Below are positions 27,771-35,050 of a DNA stretch of 64,000 nt, in pieces; the first letter of the stretch is position 1; the number at the start of each line of letters is the position of its first letter. The notes beneath the pieces were generated by a model that worked only from the letters and a program-made list of their open reading frames with translations, made no database searches and had not been told where the DNA came from. Origin of the DNA: Candidatus Formimonas warabiya (lineage in GTDB: Bacteria > Bacillota > Dehalobacteriia > Dehalobacteriales > Dehalobacteriaceae); the NCBI RefSeq assembly GCF_002777255.1, contig NZ_CP017634.1, positions 1,066,903 through 1,130,902 on the forward strand. Direction: 5' to 3'. Position numbers and translations under genes: made by a program.

Positions 27771-28082
27771 ATGAGAATAAAACACAAAAAATATCGATTA
27801 AACTTAAATAAGTTGTTGACAGCAGGATTGTTTCTCTTTGTATGTGCAGGATGTCTCAGCCTAGGACTAAAAGTAGCCGCAGCTAATTTTTACAGCGCAA
27901 GTGGAAAAACCGCATATATCGAAGTAATCGTCAAAAGCGGAGATTCTTTATGGGACCTAACAGAAAAGCATTATACAGGCAAGGATGATATACGGAGGAT
28001 TATTTATGAAGTAAAAAAGATGAATGATTTACCCAGTGCAAATCTAGTTCCAGGTCAAATTATTAAACTTCCGCAATACTAA
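27771..28082 (+). CDS. yneA: YneA-like SOS cell-division inhibitor with LysM domain
   Basis: 103 aa: basic N-terminus, one membrane segment (about residues 16-36), then a LysM domain (VKSGDSLWDLTEKHY ... LVPGQIIKLP, about 53-101). Size, layout and divergence from lexA match Bacillus YneA, which delays septation during SOS. GGAGGGGATAATTA precedes ATG 27771. Promoter and LexA boxes directly upstream predict strong damage induction. Function by synteny and architecture rather than by close sequence similarity. Confidence 0.85.
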   Translation: MRIKHKKYRLNLNKLLTAGLFLFVCAGCLSLGLKVAAANFYSASGKTAYIEVIVKSGDSLWDLTEKHYTGKDDIRRIIYEVKKMNDLPSANLVPGQIIKLPQY

Positions 28083-28168
28083 TAGTCCTAAATAAATTAA
28101 TTGAGATTCAGGTCTTATACAGCTATAATGAAAATGCAGACTATTTTTTAGTCGGGGAGGAAATTATT

Positions 28169-28588
28169 GTGGAAGAAACTTTAAATAAGATATTAGCAGA
28201 ACTCCAATTGTTAAATAATAAAGTCAGCGGCATTGAAGAAGGGCAGCGGAACTTCGAGCAAGGACAGTGGAATCTGGAACAGGGTCAACGAAGCCTGGAA
28301 GAAAGACAACGGAACCTGGAATTGGGTCAGCGAAACCTGGAAGAAGGGCAACAAAATCTGGAATTGGGTCAGCGAAACCTGGAAGAAGGGCAACAAAATC
28401 TACAAACTGAATTAAGATTAGGTTTTGAAAATGTCAGCAAGAAGCTTGATACGATTTCAGCCCAGGTTGCTCATAATACGGAACAAGAAATAAAGTTAAA
28501 TGATGTGATTTCAAAGGTTGAAGAACATGACACAGACATTAAGCTGATAAAAAAGTTTTTTATCAGCCAGTCCAATAATCAATTATAG
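28169..28588 (+). CDS. Heptad-repeat coiled-coil protein
   Basis: 139 aa. Residues about 25-85 consist of tandem 7-residue units close to NLExGQR, mirrored in the DNA by 21- and 42-bp repeats (28240-28400). The N-terminus (ETLNKILAELQLLNNKVSGI) and C-terminus are also helical. The copy number of units is likely variable. A related N-terminus occurs in the prophage gene at 29171-29437. GGGGAGG precedes GTG 28169. Function unknown; no membrane segment. Confidence 0.75.
   Translation: MEETLNKILAELQLLNNKVSGIEEGQRNFEQGQWNLEQGQRSLEERQRNLELGQRNLEEGQQNLELGQRNLEEGQQNLQTELRLGFENVSKKLDTISAQVAHNTEQEIKLNDVISKVEEHDTDIKLIKKFFISQSNNQL
28240..28400. repeat. In-frame tandem repeat, 21-bp unit
   Basis: Repeats of GGGTCAGCGAAACCTGGAAG-type units, identical over 42 bp at the 3' end; codes for the NLExGQR heptads. 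Confidence 0.8.
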
Positions 28589-28762
28589 AAGCATTCATTC
28601 TAAATAATTTGATAACAATTCGGTTAAACATCTAAAATATAAAATAAATGGCTACAGAGCATTTCTGTGGTCATTATTTTTTTCATAATGTATGTTCAAT
28701 TTTTATATAAATGAAAAAAGAATACAACAAGGCTATGATCCTGTTAACCCTAATTAAATACA

Positions 28763-28790
28763 ACTTCCGATAATAATAATTATGTAAACT
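28763..28790 (+). other. dif: Chromosome dimer resolution site dif; left attachment site of the prophage
   Basis: 28-bp site with ACTTCC at the XerC side and TTATGTAAACT at the XerD side, the same length and the same outer arms as Bacillus subtilis dif. Coding direction switches around it, as expected at the terminus. The inovirus prophage begins directly to its right, so it is also attL. Confidence 0.85.
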
Positions 28791-28794
28791 AGGA

Positions 28795-29037
28795 TTAAAT
28801 TTTCCAATCATACTTGATACGAGGCAAACCCATTTTATCGTAACGCCTAAATAACAAAGTATGACTAACAACCAAACCATAATTATCTTTAATATACTTG
28901 CATGCTAATCTAGAGGACCTAGTTTCCGAATAAATTTTATGACTTTCCATAATTTGATTATAAGTTAATTCAACAGGTGGACGACCAACAATACCTCTTT
29001 TCACAGGATACACCTCCAACAAGGTATATCCTAGCAT
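28795..29037 (-). CDS. Small HTH-like protein at prophage left end
   Basis: 80 aa, basic, with GRPPVELTYNQIMES and a helix-turn-helix-like stretch (SRLACKYIKDNYGLVVSHTLLFRRYDKMG), reminiscent of resolvase or IS-type HTH modules that begin with GRP. Its stop codon lies only 5 nt from dif, so it is the outermost phage gene. It might regulate excision or replication; that is inference from position. Confidence 0.6.
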   Translation of the reverse strand: MLGYTLLEVYPVKRGIVGRPPVELTYNQIMESHKIYSETRSSRLACKYIKDNYGLVVSHTLLFRRYDKMGLPRIKYDWKI

Positions 29038-29170
29038 ACAATTATCATTACCGGAAGTTATTAAAATGTACTAAATTACCCACCCTTTCCCAATACTTTA
29101 ACAATATCGTACACTTACTAAATTAAAATGTCAATATATGTCTAAATAATTTTTTCATTTAACTTATTAT
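29038..29170. other. Short non-coding stretch in prophage
   Basis: AT-rich, with repeated TACTAAATTA-like words (around 29070 and 29115) that recur next to attR at 35417. Possibly Xer accessory or phage-end sequence. Confidence 0.3.
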
Positions 29171-29437
29171 TTATTGAGCCTTTTTTAAAGGTTCTAAAAG
29201 ACTATTAGCAGCGCCGATTAATGCACCTTCTATTACAGCAATCTTATGTTGTACCTGATCCATTTCTGCCTTATGTACCTGGCTATTATGATGCAAAGCA
29301 GATAACCATTCATGACTCTCTTCAATCTTTGATTTCAAGCCATATAATTCATCTACTTTAGGCTTTATACCATTTATATCCTCAGAAAGATTCTTTAATT
29401 CTGTCAAAATTTGTTGTAAAATTTTTTCCATCATCAT
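29171..29437 (-). CDS. Prophage coiled-coil protein, related to the 28169 gene
   Basis: 88 aa, helical throughout. Its start (MEKILQQILTELKNLSEDINGI) aligns with that of the chromosomal coiled-coil protein at 28169 (EETLNKILAELQLLNNKVSGI), without the heptad expansion. It lies 14 nt downstream of rep and is probably cotranscribed with it. GGGGTAATGATG context gives a ribosome site. Function unknown. Confidence 0.65.
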   Translation of the reverse strand: MMMEKILQQILTELKNLSEDINGIKPKVDELYGLKSKIEESHEWLSALHHNSQVHKAEMDQVQHKIAVIEGALIGAANSLLEPLKKAQ

Positions 29438-29451
29438 TACCCCTTTATAAA

Positions 29452-30483
29452 TTATTTAAAATTTAACAATACTTTATAGGATTTCACATATTTCTTAACA
29501 GTATTATCTATTTGATTATTATTAATATCAATCAATGTTCCGGCCAATGCACTTTTAACCTTTGAACGATAGGCACGAGTCAATTCATTTATAGGAAATC
29601 CACTTTTTACACCCATTACAAGACATCTTAAAACAGGATCATCAGTTTCACCATACACAAATAATTCCGGAATTGTTTCACGACTCTTATATGTTTCTAA
29701 ATCATCTAAACGCCTTTTTATTTCCAAAGAAATCTCCACCCTTGTCCACTTAATCCAATCATCTAGTTTCCGCTCTTTAGCCTTATTATATACTTTAATA
29801 CGCCCATATCCAACCCCAAAATAATGTGTTACATCATCTTTACCAAAACTAAAATATTTATACGTATGAAGTTTTCCCTTATCTATAAGTAAATTATTAA
29901 TATGTTCTGCTATATCCCAAGCTACATCCGCAGACACCAATTCAACGGTATTTTTAGCAAAAAAGGTTTCAAGAATCTTTTTTAGAAACCCATCAATAGG
30001 TATTTTATTAGGATTATATTCTATATATAACCATTGCTTTATCTCTGGCCGGGAAATACTATTTGGAGAAAAACCTAAATAATAAGACTCAGATCCTCCA
30101 AAAACCAAGTTCTCAGCAATAACCCAATTATGACGACATACATTTAATTTAGTACTTGTCCAATATTTTTGCACCTCATAATCATTGCGCTTTAAAATAT
30201 CTTCAAATTTTTCCCCCCTCTTAAAATCCTGAAGTAAAGCATCACAACCTAAAAAATCATTCGCCCACCTCTGAAACCATTCAAAATGAACTCTTGAACG
30301 TAAGCGGACCATATCAACAGAAATAGAAAAAATAGGAGAAGCAAAGTCCGTATTTTTAGCTTCAGAAGAAGAAAAATTTGTCTCAAGATCATTTAAACAT
30401 TTTGGTCCCGATGTAATATATGACACGAAATCCGCCTTGTTAGATACTGGCGGATCATTTTTTTGATATTCTAAAAAGCTCAT
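29452..30483 (-). CDS. Phage replication initiation protein (Rep_trans-like rolling-circle initiator)
   Basis: 343 aa from ATG 30483, which follows GGGGGAG; the frame extends to 30558 without support. The layout fits replication initiation factors of inoviruses and related plasmids: FEWFQRWANDFLG, YYLGFSP, the VAWDIAEHI region, GVGYGRIKVYNKAKER and WTRVEISLEIKRRL, where aromatic/Lys/Arg/Glu motifs are typical of PF02486. It would nick the origin, probably in the adjacent intergenic region, and start single-strand synthesis. Confidence 0.85.
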   Translation of the reverse strand: MSFLEYQKNDPPVSNKADFVSYITSGPKCLNDLETNFSSSEAKNTDFASPIFSISVDMVRLRSRVHFEWFQRWANDFLGCDALLQDFKRGEKFEDILKRNDYEVQKYWTSTKLNVCRHNWVIAENLVFGGSESYYLGFSPNSISRPEIKQWLYIEYNPNKIPIDGFLKKILETFFAKNTVELVSADVAWDIAEHINNLLIDKGKLHTYKYFSFGKDDVTHYFGVGYGRIKVYNKAKERKLDDWIKWTRVEISLEIKRRLDDLETYKSRETIPELFVYGETDDPVLRCLVMGVKSGFPINELTRAYRSKVKSALAGTLIDINNNQIDNTVKKYVKSYKVLLNFK

Positions 30484-30919
30484 TTTAAACTCCCCCGTTA
30501 ATATCATATTAACTGCAGCTAATATAAAAATCACTCGCACCAAAACCATACTGCCCAACAGACTACCAGCAAAGCATAGATATTGAGATCCTAACAGTTA
30601 ATGTACTATATGCCCCTTCGGCATCCCGCTTCGATGGTCATATATACAGTACAAGTCTAATCGGCCTACTTATCTGGCAACTATTTATTTGACCGAGATT
30701 ATAGGATTCAAATCAAATAAAATGCACATTCCGCAGAACAACAAGAACGATCATCACCAAAAAGGAAAGGGGAATCCCCTGCCCAGCCCCCAGCCAGACA
30801 AAAAGGATAAACAAATTGCAATAATTATTGCTTGCTGCATGCATAGTTCTGGTTGCTTAAATTGTGTCAAAATCATGAACAATTCAAGCAACCAGAACAC
30901 CCAATAAAATATAAAAAGG
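30484..30919. other. Prophage intergenic region: candidate replication origin and packaging signal
   Basis: 436 bp without a convincing gene. Two strong foldback structures: 30602-30653 (TGTACT-ATATG against CATAT-AGTACA, with inner TGCC/GGCA and CATC/GATG hairpins) and 30846-30898 (13-bp perfect stem GTTCTGGTTGCTT/AAGCAACCAGAAC with an inner AATTGT/ACAATT). Filamentous phages keep the origin and the packaging hairpin in one large intergenic region next to rep, which fits. Confidence 0.6.
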
Positions 30920-31117
30920 TTACTTTTTGCTTATGCACACATCACGATCAGGACATTCTTGACATCCGCTGCTTTTATGTACTTGGCAAGTCTTTTCCTC
31001 CCAATTGGGACCCCAATAATACTCACTATTATAATTATCACAAACATTTAGAATATTTTTTAAATCACAATCATCAGCATACATACAGCTACTACAATTA
31101 ATATCCAAATTTAACAC
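30920..31117 (-). CDS. Cysteine-rich small protein
   Basis: 65 aa with nine cysteines in pairs (CSSCMYADDC, then CQVHKSSGCQECPDRDVC), suggesting one or two zinc or Fe-S sites. Overlaps the upstream 31111 gene by 7 nt, so translation is probably coupled. No family recognised. Confidence 0.6.
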   Translation of the reverse strand: MLNLDINCSSCMYADDCDLKNILNVCDNYNSEYYWGPNWEEKTCQVHKSSGCQECPDRDVCISKK

Positions 31118-31431
31118 CCCCCTTTCGATGGATCATAACCCGGCACAAAATCAGACAAAAGCCACCAAACTAAATCGTAATGCTCATGGTTAATACAATA
31201 AATCATCTGGCTAACAACACGATATTCCCTAGAATCAGAAAAATCATCTATAGCGTTAAGAGCATTTCTTAAACCACAAAGAAGGCCAAGATTAAAACTA
31301 TCAAAAATAAAACATTTATGTTTGCCAAAAACACTATCAAGAATCTCTTCTTCAATACGAACCAAAATACGATACCGAGCAAGACTAATGGTATTTGGAT
31401 ACAAATAAAAAATATCACGTTTAACCATCAT
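31111..31431 (-). CDS. Prophage hypothetical protein
   Basis: About 106 aa, soluble, with two aromatic-rich stretches (IFYLYPNTISLARYRI, HYDLVWWLLSDF). First gene downstream of the leftward prophage promoter at 31482-31510, so it may be an early protein. No function can be assigned. Confidence 0.6.
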   Translation of the reverse strand: MMVKRDIFYLYPNTISLARYRILVRIEEEILDSVFGKHKCFIFDSFNLGLLCGLRNALNAIDDFSDSREYRVVSQMIYCINHEHYDLVWWLLSDFVPGYDPSKGGC

Positions 31432-31476
31432 TTTAACAGCACCAACCTTTCTTTAATTATTTTACTCACTTCTTTA

Positions 31477-31510
31477 ACTATATTGTATCACACCTTGACT
31501 ATATTGTAAA
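31477..31510 (-). promoter_or_regulatory. Leftward early promoter with repressor operator repeats
   Basis: On the minus strand TTTACA (31510-31505) and TACAAT (31487-31482) at 17 bp. TACAATATAGT occurs twice, 21 bp apart (31477-31487 and 31498-31508), covering both core elements: an ideal operator for the divergent C1-like repressor. Confidence 0.6.
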
Positions 31511-31603
31511 TAACTACTTTAAAAAATCTTGACTTTTTTTATCAACACTGATAATATAATGATCATAGAATTGATCAAAATAATTAAGTTGGAGGTATTA
31601 AGA

Positions 31604-31822
31604 ATGATTATTAACAAACTATCAGCAATAATGGGAACAAAAAGACTAAAAATATCAGACGTTGTGAAAGGAACAGGACTTGCGAGAAACACAGTAAGTG
31701 AACTTTATTACGACCGTGTACAACAAATAAACATAAACACACTTAACAAATTATGTAATTACCTAAACGTAAACATAGGAGAAATACTTGAATTTACAAA
31801 AGACGAAAACCCGTCAAAGTAA
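31604..31822 (+). CDS. Cro/C1-type helix-turn-helix repressor
   Basis: 72 aa, a single HTH_3 domain: LKISDVVKGTGLARNTVSELYYDR is the DNA-binding helix pair and NINTLNKLCNYLNVNIGEILEF the typical C-terminal half. GGAGGTATTAAGA precedes ATG 31604. It is the only + strand gene in the prophage and is divergent from the early operon, so it is the likely lysogeny (maintenance) repressor, acting on the repeats at 31477-31508. A TTGACT (31529-31534) and an AT-rich -10 (31552-31560) are its probable promoter. Confidence 0.88.
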   Translation: MIINKLSAIMGTKRLKISDVVKGTGLARNTVSELYYDRVQQININTLNKLCNYLNVNIGEILEFTKDENPSK

Positions 31823-32518
31823 CCTATTTTCCCTTGGCAAATATTCTGTATTTTTCATTCTGTCAATCTTTTTATATGAATCAAATAAACCCCTTAAATA
31901 ATCATCCATAATGTAATTTTTGCGCCATTCACGCCGAAGGCGCATTTTTTTATCTGGGTTATCAATTACCGCATTATAATCGTAGGCATCGAAAGCCCGA
32001 AGAAAAACCCACCTGCCCAGCAAGCAACGACATTCTACTACCTGAAAACATTGCTCCCTTATCTGTTTTACAACCCTGGTAAATGCCTGGGAAGTGGTAA
32101 CAATCTTTACCCTTTGTTTTCGTTGCTGAGTAATCTCACGTAAAAGAGCTTCCGGAAAGTTATTCCATTTTGTGGAATCATATTCGTTTTGTATTTCATC
32201 AATTGCGAAAATGACGCCATCTTCACCATTACGAATTTCAAAGAATTGTTTCCAATCGACAAATGGCTCATCTTCTTTGTCATATCCAAAGTTAGTTAGT
32301 ATTTTGCATTTTGGAAATTTTTTTCTCATACTTTCGAGATACCAAACCAAAGAAGTACTTTTACCGGCACCCTGACGACCACAAAAAATCGTGACACCAA
32401 ATTCATTAAATTTCCTACCATTTTTGAGTACGTACCGCCAATCCCTATATACCCATAAAAGAAATAGAAATAGTTTCATAAAAAAACTATTTCTTTCAAA
32501 ATCATGTTTTTTAGTCAT
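31814..32518 (-). CDS. Zot/pI-like morphogenesis ATPase
   Basis: 234 aa from ATG 32518 (AGGGGGT ribosome site). Walker A GRQGAGKS near residue 45 and Walker B VIFAIDEIQ near 100 are followed by an Arg-rich VTTSQ sensor region, the pattern of inovirus Zot/pI assembly ATPases, which drive extrusion of the virion through the membrane. The usual C-terminal transmembrane/periplasmic part is absent or very short, in keeping with monoderm hosts. It converges on and overlaps the repressor gene by 9 nt. Confidence 0.85.
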   Translation of the reverse strand: MTKKHDFERNSFFMKLFLFLLWVYRDWRYVLKNGRKFNEFGVTIFCGRQGAGKSTSLVWYLESMRKKFPKCKILTNFGYDKEDEPFVDWKQFFEIRNGEDGVIFAIDEIQNEYDSTKWNNFPEALLREITQQRKQRVKIVTTSQAFTRVVKQIREQCFQVVECRCLLGRWVFLRAFDAYDYNAVIDNPDKKMRLRREWRKNYIMDDYLRGLFDSYKKIDRMKNTEYLPRENRLL

Positions 32519-32553
32519 TATAAATACCCCCTTATGTTTATATGCCAATTTCA

Positions 32554-32601
32554 TTTTGAGCCCTCCCAGGCCCCCCTGGGACCCTGTGGGAGGGCTCAAA
32601 A
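32554..32601. terminator. GC-rich perfect hairpin in prophage
   Basis: 15-bp perfect stem TTTTGAGCCCTCCCA/TGGGAGGGCTCAAAA (32554-32568, 32587-32601), with T/A runs on both sides, so it could terminate either strand. It separates the structural genes from the ATPase gene. A packaging or processing role is an alternative. Confidence 0.65.
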
Positions 32602-32853
32602 TCATGAAATACCAGGAACCTTTCTAACAATCCACATCACAACTTGATATATGGAATCGCTCATGGACAAAACTACCCAACCACCAAGACAAAGACCCAA
32701 TACATTCATAGGCATAAAGTAGGATACTGCCTGAAAAACCTCAATTAAACCAGTTAGAGGTGTAGACAAATGAAAATCAAATACCGGCAACATATCAACC
32801 ATGCTCCGTACAAACGAAAACAAAAAACCCAGTACTGCCTCAGTAACCATCAT
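32602..32853 (-). CDS. Prophage small membrane protein (pVI-like)
   Basis: 83 aa with two or three hydrophobic segments, including YFMPMNVLGLCLGGWVVLSM. Position between adhesin and Zot ATPase is that of gene VI in filamentous phages, a minor tip protein. ATGA overlap (32850-32853) with the preceding gene suggests translational coupling. Sequence itself is not diagnostic. Confidence 0.65.
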   Translation of the reverse strand: MMVTEAVLGFLFSFVRSMVDMLPVFDFHLSTPLTGLIEVFQAVSYFMPMNVLGLCLGGWVVLSMSDSIYQVVMWIVRKVPGIS

Positions 32854-33617
32854 AACCCCCCCTGCCCTGCTATCATGGCACTTATTTTACGGATCGAGTA
32901 GGCTCCAAATAACAAGATCAAAAATCCTCCAAGCCAGAACCTAATCTTAGGAGCAATATAATTTACAAAAGTAGGATCAACAACTGTAACTGTAGATCCA
33001 TGCCAATTAATAGTTATTCCCTGCCAATCTGATTGATCAGTTAAGCTATCTGATAAATCGGAAAAACTAGATTCTATTTCAGAAACAGCAGGAAATTTAA
33101 CTGAAAAAGCATCCATAATAGATCCCAATTGATCATCAAACCAACCATCAGCAGGAACAAAAGCAATAGCAACAAAAAAATTCTCAGAATATGGATTAAG
33201 ATACGAAATCACATTTGTTATACCATTAGCCAAATTTGCAAAACCATTTTCAAGCGACGTCCAAACATCAGATAATTTAAGTAAAAGACTGTCTTTCATG
33301 CCTATAATGTTATCTTTTATAGCAAAAAGATAGCTTACTAAAGTATCTATAACGTCACCGAACCAACCGGAAACATCCTCTTTAAATTCTCCAATGCGAT
33401 CAAAAACATCAATAATATGAATAGCCAAAGATGCAACGGCATTAATTATCCAGGTATTAATTGAATTAGAGATATTAGTTAAAGTGGTACGGACATTTGT
33501 AATGCCATTGCCTAATGCAGTAAACGCATCACCCAACCCCGAAAGCGCCGACTGAATAAGGCTACCGATAGCATTAAGGCCAGGATTAATAACGCTTTCG
33601 GCAAAATCACCGAGCAA
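32850..33617 (-). CDS. C-terminal part of the pIII-like adhesin or separate tip protein
   Basis: 255 aa from an internal TTG with no good ribosome site. The frame stays open upstream to the C6 run at 33675-33680, reading PDYESIWSGIVGFVTDTIGD before this start. A -1 shift there joins it to the signal-peptide protein 33512-34111, giving about 420 aa. The chain is amphipathic and repetitive (GNGITNV, ANGITNV) and ends in a membrane anchor (FWLGGFLILLFGAYSIRK), as pIII does. I think it is expressed by frameshifting, or the C-run has mutated. Confidence 0.6.
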   Translation of the reverse strand: MLGDFAESVINPGLNAIGSLIQSALSGLGDAFTALGNGITNVRTTLTNISNSINTWIINAVASLAIHIIDVFDRIGEFKEDVSGWFGDVIDTLVSYLFAIKDNIIGMKDSLLLKLSDVWTSLENGFANLANGITNVISYLNPYSENFFVAIAFVPADGWFDDQLGSIMDAFSVKFPAVSEIESSFSDLSDSLTDQSDWQGITINWHGSTVTVVDPTFVNYIAPKIRFWLGGFLILLFGAYSIRKISAMIAGQGGL

Positions 33618-34111
33618 GTCGCCAATAGTGTCGGTAACAAATCCGACAATTCCAGACCATATGGATTCGTAATCGGGGGGTTCGGATCCTCCCCCGGGTT
33701 CTCCCCCTCCCCCGGGGTCCCCTGAGGGTCCAGTTCATCAATTGTCATTAGATATGAAGTGGTACATAATAAAGCACCATGAGACTCAGTAGCTATGGAC
33801 CCTGAACGACTCATTCTTAAATATGACTGCTCATCTGCAGTATGGAGATAATACGAACTACCACTCCTATACAACGTACAACTAACATCATTGCCTATAA
33901 GTTGCCACCAAGTATGCTGGTCCCAAATAAAATAGACATAATCCCCATTTAATTGACTATAAAAACTTTCCAATTGCGCTGAAGATGGTTTAGAACCTTC
34001 AGGTACAGAACTAAAGTAATCATCCCATTCCTCAGGATAAGCAAAGGCAGATGAAAATAACGAAAGCAACAACACCAAAGAAAACAAGAATACCTTCAGG
34101 TATTTTTTCAT
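33512..34111 (-). CDS. pIII-like secreted adsorption protein, short form
   Basis: 199 aa: Sec signal peptide (MKKYLKVFLFSLVLLL...SAFA, residues 1-24), an aromatic-rich extracellular domain (about 25-130), a Gly/Pro/Glu linker (GTPGEGENPGEDPNPP), and in this frame a C-terminal membrane anchor (LLATCSVILPKALLILALML) with a basic end. That is the order of filamentous-phage pIII. It overlaps the 32850-33617 frame by 106 nt, and both frames are meaningful there. Confidence 0.7.
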   Translation of the reverse strand: MKKYLKVFLFSLVLLLSLFSSAFAYPEEWDDYFSSVPEGSKPSSAQLESFYSQLNGDYVYFIWDQHTWWQLIGNDVSCTLYRSGSSYYLHTADEQSYLRMSRSGSIATESHGALLCTTSYLMTIDELDPQGTPGEGENPGEDPNPPITNPYGLELSDLLPTLLATCSVILPKALLILALMLSVALFSRRFRGWVMRLLH

Positions 34112-34182
34112 ACATAAATCTCCATCCTTTCTAAATTTTTAAGGCCCAGGGCATCAGCCCCAGGCCACCCCGGAAAAAACCG

Positions 34183-34344
34183 TTAAAAGAATTTATACAC
34201 AATACGGGGAATCAATGCAACACCGATCATAATAGCCATAAGGCCTACACCGATGGGCAACAATACGGCTAAATTATCGGTTAATGCCGCCGTAATAGGT
34301 GCTAATTGAGCAGAAGTTAACAATGCGCCGCCAACAGGATCCAA
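34183..34344 (-). CDS. Major coat protein, second copy (pVIII-like)
   Basis: 53 aa from TTG 34344, 7 nt after GAAGGGGGTG. It shares the core QLAPIT and GVGLMAIMIGVALIPRI with the neighbouring 53-aa coat gene (34385-34546). The layout is a short N-terminus, one membrane helix, and a basic end (PRIVYKFF) that would face the DNA. There is no cleavable signal peptide. Too short for usual ORF calling; recognised only by comparison with its neighbour. Confidence 0.82.
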   Translation of the reverse strand: MDPVGGALLTSAQLAPITAALTDNLAVLLPIGVGLMAIMIGVALIPRIVYKFF

Positions 34345-34384
34345 TTAATTTCACCCCCTTCCAATCCAGCCTAAAAGCCGGTTT

Positions 34385-34546
34385 TTAGAAGAACTTGTAA
34401 ATAATGCGGGGAATAAGGGCCACACCGATCATAATGGCCATCAGACCAACACCAACCGGCAGTAATACACCAAGGTTTTCAGTTACAGCGGTGGTAATAG
34501 GTGCTAACTGTTCAGCCGTTACAATCGCAGTACCTAATGTAAACAT
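34385..34546 (-). CDS. Major coat protein, first copy (pVIII-like)
   Basis: 53 aa from ATG 34546 behind GAGGAGGG. MFTLGTAIVTAEQLAPITTAV is the surface segment, VGVGLMAIMIGVALIP the membrane helix, and RIIYKFF the basic end that contacts phage DNA. Same length as the second copy at 34183-34344. The frame extends 11 codons upstream without support. Confidence 0.85.
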   Translation of the reverse strand: MFTLGTAIVTAEQLAPITTAVTENLGVLLPVGVGLMAIMIGVALIPRIIYKFF

Positions 34547-34560
34547 TGCTTTCCCTCCTC

Positions 34561-34749
34561 TCACATAAACATTTTCCAAATTGGCCGCAAAAGGAAAAAC
34601 CAGACTATAAGAACTGCCGATCCAATCACAACCAAAAAATAAAGCAATACATGAATTTCCGTAACGGTAGACACCAAAGAGTCTACTTTATCAGCTATGT
34701 AAATGATTTTTTCTAAGGCATCACCGCTCAGTATTACTTCTTGTGGCAT
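34561..34749 (-). CDS. Prophage small membrane protein (pVII/pIX-like)
   Basis: 62 aa: soluble N-terminal half (PQEVILSGDALEKIIYIADK) and one long hydrophobic helix (LLYFLVVIGSAVLIVWFFLL) with basic end. Position just before the major coat genes is that of the minor coat proteins VII/IX. Identification by position and topology only. Confidence 0.65.
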   Translation of the reverse strand: MPQEVILSGDALEKIIYIADKVDSLVSTVTEIHVLLYFLVVIGSAVLIVWFFLLRPIWKMFM

Positions 34750-34763
34750 AGCAAAAACCTACC

Positions 34764-35036
34764 TTAAAATTTCTTTTCAACCTTTGGGACCAAAGAAACC
34801 GACTTGACTTTTATGGAGCTTTTACCCTGCCAATTCTCAAAAGCAAGGGCCAAATCAATAAAGTCACCCGACTTTAACCCTTCCGGCAAAGCTACATCAC
34901 TGGTCAAAAAAATCTCATACTTTTCGAAATCTTCCGGGTTTCGAAGAACCAACACCCGGTATTCGTTACCAGAACCCTTTGCAATACCTTTCTTCAGTTC
35001 GTGAAATTCCGCAGTAATAGAACCCTTAGGTTTCAT
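34764..35036 (-). CDS. Phage single-stranded-DNA-binding protein (pV-like)
   Basis: 90 aa, soluble, basic and beta-rich, opening MKPKGSITAEFHELKKGIAKGSGNEYRVLVLRN-like with alternating charged and aromatic residues typical of OB-fold phage SSBs. GGAGGG precedes ATG 35036. In filamentous phages gene V coats the ssDNA and represses replication. The gene order SSB, minor coat, major coat supports this. Confidence 0.6.
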   Translation of the reverse strand: MKPKGSITAEFHELKKGIAKGSGNEYRVLVLRNPEDFEKYEIFLTSDVALPEGLKSGDFIDLALAFENWQGKSSIKVKSVSLVPKVEKKF

Positions 35037-35050
35037 TATTACCCTCCTTT

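Noticed and set aside
28240-28400. CRISPR array
   Set aside because: Repeats are directly tandem, in frame and without unique spacers; they encode heptads.
28683-28880. Minus-strand 65-codon frame across dif
   Set aside because: Runs through dif and the prophage junction, overlaps the better 28795-29037 gene, and has no ribosome site.
30689-31101. Plus-strand frames in the phage intergenic region
   Set aside because: Low-complexity, overlap strong hairpins and the cysteine-rich minus-strand gene, no ribosome sites; direction opposite to the phage genes.
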